DNA from: Bacillota bacterium
GTDB lineage: Bacteria > Bacillota > Clostridia > Clostridiales > Clostridiaceae
Direction: 5' to 3'
Length of the DNA stretch: 32,801 nt
NCBI GenBank assembly: GCA_023417975.1
Contig: JAEZDX010000418.1
Location: forward strand, 1-32,801
A program made the position numbers and the translations under genes. Shown piece after piece: positions 30,735-32,801 of this stretch. The notes under the pieces are model-generated. The model was given only the letters and a program-made list of their open reading frames with translations. It made no database searches and had not been told where the DNA came from. Each line of letters opens with the position of its first letter. The first letter of the stretch is position 1.

Positions 30735-32087
30735 GTGATAAGTGAAACTTATCTGGAAAGATTGGAAGTCCTTGCAGGTTTAGCTGAAGAGAATGGCTTG
30801 ATTGATCAAGAATATTATGTTCGTTACAATGTAAAACGTGGTCTTAGAAATAATAATGGTACAGGCGTCCTAGTGGGCCTTACTAAAATAGGTGATGTTC
30901 ATGGATATATATTGGATGAAGGCGAAAAGATTCCTATAGAAGGAAGACTGTTGTATAGAGGAATAGAGATAAGTGATATAGTTTCCGGGTTTCAAAAGGA
31001 AAAAAGATTCGGTTTTGAAGAGGTATGCTATTTGCTGCTTTTCGGTTCGCTTCCGAATTCTCAGGAGTTGGATGAATTTAAGACTATATTGGGCGGCTTA
31101 AGAACACTACCCTATGGATTTATAGAAGATATGATTTTGAAAGCTCCTAGTAAGGATATAATGAATAAGCTAATGAGAAGTATTTTGGTATGTTATTCCT
31201 ATGATAGCAATCCCGATGATACAAGTGTGAAAAATGTGCTCAGACAGAGTATAGAGCTTATTTCAAGATTTCCAAGTATGGTAGCATACGGATATCAGGC
31301 TAAAGCGCATTATTATGATTTTAAGAGCCTTTTTATACATGCACCTCAACCTGGCTTGAGTACAGCAGAGAACTTGCTTTTTATGATAAGACCTGATAAT
31401 AAATATACTGAAAAAGAAGCCGAGCTGCTTGATTTGGCTATGGTTCTGCACGCAGAACACGGCGGTGGTAACAATTCTGCTTTTGCAACTCATGTAGTTT
31501 CATCTACCGGTACTGATACTTACTCCGCAATTGCTGCTTCTGTGGGAGCTCTTAAAGGACCCAAGCATGGCGGAGCAAATATTAAGGTGATGGAAATGAT
31601 GGACTATATTAAAAGCAATCTCACTAATTGGTCTGATTTGAGTTCTCTAGAAGCTTTACTAGGTAAAATATTAAGTAAGGAAGCATTTGATAAAACCGGT
31701 CTTATATATGGTATTGGCCATGCTATTTACACAATATCCGACCCAAGGGCTTCAATTTTGAGAGAAAAGGCAAAGGAGCTTGCTATAGAAAAGAATCGTG
31801 TGGATGAATATAATTTATACAAAAACATTGAGGAAATATCAATAAGAATGTTTAGAGATAGGCAAAACAGAGCTATTTCAGCTAATGTAGATTTTTATTC
31901 CGGCTTTGTTTACGATATGCTTAATATTCCAAGAGAATTATATACGCCGCTATTTGCTGCAGCCAGGGTTCCGGGATGGTGTGCTCACAGAATTGAGCAG
32001 CTTGTAAGTGAGACTAAAATTATTCGTCCTGCTTATAAAAGTGTTAGTGAAAGAAAAAAATATGTGTCCGTTAATGAAAGAAAATAA
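30735..32087 (+). CDS. gltA: Citrate synthase (Si-type family)
   Basis: A 450-residue citrate or 2-methylcitrate synthase, condensing acetyl-CoA (or propionyl-CoA) with oxaloacetate. Catalytic residues are His278 in GPKHGGAN, His329 in GIGHAIY and Asp386 in ANVDFYSG. An extra N-terminal region of about 70 residues is typical of the clostridial/Firmicute long form. The start is GTG 30735, 6 bases after GGAG; TTG 30732 and farther starts are less likely. In an anaerobe it probably feeds glutamate synthesis. It is monocistronic. Confidence 0.92.
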   Translation: MISETYLERLEVLAGLAEENGLIDQEYYVRYNVKRGLRNNNGTGVLVGLTKIGDVHGYILDEGEKIPIEGRLLYRGIEISDIVSGFQKEKRFGFEEVCYLLLFGSLPNSQELDEFKTILGGLRTLPYGFIEDMILKAPSKDIMNKLMRSILVCYSYDSNPDDTSVKNVLRQSIELISRFPSMVAYGYQAKAHYYDFKSLFIHAPQPGLSTAENLLFMIRPDNKYTEKEAELLDLAMVLHAEHGGGNNSAFATHVVSSTGTDTYSAIAASVGALKGPKHGGANIKVMEMMDYIKSNLTNWSDLSSLEALLGKILSKEAFDKTGLIYGIGHAIYTISDPRASILREKAKELAIEKNRVDEYNLYKNIEEISIRMFRDRQNRAISANVDFYSGFVYDMLNIPRELYTPLFAAARVPGWCAHRIEQLVSETKIIRPAYKSVSERKKYVSVNERK

Positions 32088-32104
32088 AACATTGATAAAA
32101 GAAT

Positions 32105-32138
32105 AAGGCTTGCCATTTGGCAGGCCTTTATTTTATTG
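32105..32138 (+). terminator. Citrate synthase terminator
   Basis: AAGGCTTGCC (32105-32114) pairs with GGCAGGCCTT (32119-32128), one G-U pair, followed by TTATTTTATT. Confidence 0.85.
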
Positions 32139-32302
32139 ATTTATTAATATTATACCAATACATAATAAATATTATTAATTTTGAAAAAAGTTAATAAATT
32201 TTCTTGTCTATATGTCAATATTGTTGTATTATATTTAAAAAGAATAATCATGCATGTGAATGCATAATTATAAGTTCTTTTTACATAAAGGGGGAGTTAT
32301 AA

Positions 32303-32801
32303 GTGAAGAAGATTTTATCTTTAGTGGTAGTATTGATAATTGGGGTCAGTGTTTTTGCAGGCTGTTCAAAAAAGGATGGAGCCCAATATGCAAACACGTT
32401 AGAAAAGGTTCAAAAAACAAAGAAAATCTTGATAGGTGTAGATGACACATATCCGCCAATGGAGTTCAAAGATGATTCCAATAAGTTGGTAGGCTTCGAC
32501 GTTGATGTAGCTGAGGCAGTGGCAAAAAAGCTTGGTGTAACTATAGAATGGATGTCTACGTCTTGGGACGGAATATTTACTTCCTTGTCTTCAAAGAGAT
32601 TTGATGTTATTCATTCAAGTGTAAGTATAACAGATGAAAGAAAAGAAACTATGATATTTACTGATCCATACATTACCGGTGGAACAGCTATATATGTAAA
32701 GAAGGGAAATACCAATATAAAGACTTCTGATGACCTAAAGGGGAAGGTTGTTGGAGTACAAGCACAGACAACAGCAGACGAAGTAGTAACAAAGCTTGGC
32801 A
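32303..32801 (+). CDS. ABC transporter substrate-binding lipoprotein (partial)
   Basis: The gene runs off the right end; 166 residues are visible. The signal peptide ends in the lipobox VFAGC (Cys21), so it is a lipoprotein on the outer face of the membrane. IGVDDTYPPMEF, VGFDVDVAEAVAKKLG and SITDERKETMIFTDPYITGG are typical of family 3 (polar amino acid) binding proteins. The substrate is unknown; the permease and ATPase are probably beyond the window. The start is GTG 32303, after GGGGGAG. Confidence 0.92.
   Translation, partial: MKKILSLVVVLIIGVSVFAGCSKKDGAQYANTLEKVQKTKKILIGVDDTYPPMEFKDDSNKLVGFDVDVAEAVAKKLGVTIEWMSTSWDGIFTSLSSKRFDVIHSSVSITDERKETMIFTDPYITGGTAIYVKKGNTNIKTSDDLKGKVVGVQAQTTADEVVTKLG

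Noticed and set aside
32250..32266. TGCAT...ATGCA repeat before the transporter lipoprotein
   Set aside because: Five-base arms only; likely chance in AT-rich DNA.

Overview
The window is low-GC Firmicute DNA, most likely a Clostridium sensu lato: strong AGGAGG-type ribosome sites, frequent TTG/GTG starts, tight intrinsic terminators, two [FeFe] hydrogenases, SigI/RsgI, a class D sortase, and S-box and ydaO-type riboswitches. It is chromosomal. No integrase, phage gene, rRNA, tRNA or CRISPR array was seen.

Layout. 1-3.7 kb: the tail of an unknown gene, a small membrane protein, ispF (minus) and a NatAB-like ABC exporter. 3.7-6.5 kb: a tiny minus-strand ORF, a class D sortase, a gene-poor stretch with a dense cluster of DnaA boxes, a small membrane protein, rluF (minus) and a glutaredoxin-like gene behind a CsoR/CstR-like operator. 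6.5-9.3 kb (minus): sigI, rsgI, and a second RsgI-like protein that carries a copy of the SigI C-terminal domain at its N terminus. 9.4-10.9 kb: a zinc-ribbon membrane protein and a patatin-like lipase. 10.9-18.5 kb: hydrogen metabolism. On the minus strand lie a [2Fe-2S] thioredoxin-like protein, a group B [FeFe] hydrogenase and an Rrf2 regulator. Divergently lie a Cys-rich small protein, a PAS-containing sensory [FeFe] hydrogenase, a SpoIIE/PP2C-like phosphatase and, probably in the same transcript, a TnpB/Cas12-like protein with a degenerate RuvC active site, followed by a structured non-coding RNA. 18.5-21.7 kb (minus): metY, a YbaK-like deacylase and metA behind a SAM riboswitch. 21.8-27.8 kb: two exported or membrane-anchored proteins, cysK, then larE-nifZ-thiI (sulfur transfer). 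27.7-32.8 kb: a secreted protein behind a c-di-AMP riboswitch, a DUF2156 protein, a GNAT acetyltransferase, citrate synthase and the start of an amino-acid-type ABC transporter lipoprotein.

How the parts may work together. Sulfur is one theme: metA (Glu111, the acetyl-CoA type) and metY make homocysteine from O-acetylhomoserine under SAM control, cysK makes cysteine, and NifZ with ThiI and LarE move sulfur on to tRNA and a cofactor. The Rrf2 protein looks closer to CymR than to Fe-S IscR. Hydrogen sensing is the other theme: sensory hydrogenase to phosphatase to an unknown target.

The strongest candidate for something undescribed is the nuclease-dead TnpB-like protein plus its downstream RNA in the hydrogen-sensing operon. 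It resembles the exapted RNA-guided repressors called TldRs, but in a new setting. Next come the SigI-C/RsgI fusion and the DnaA-box cluster.
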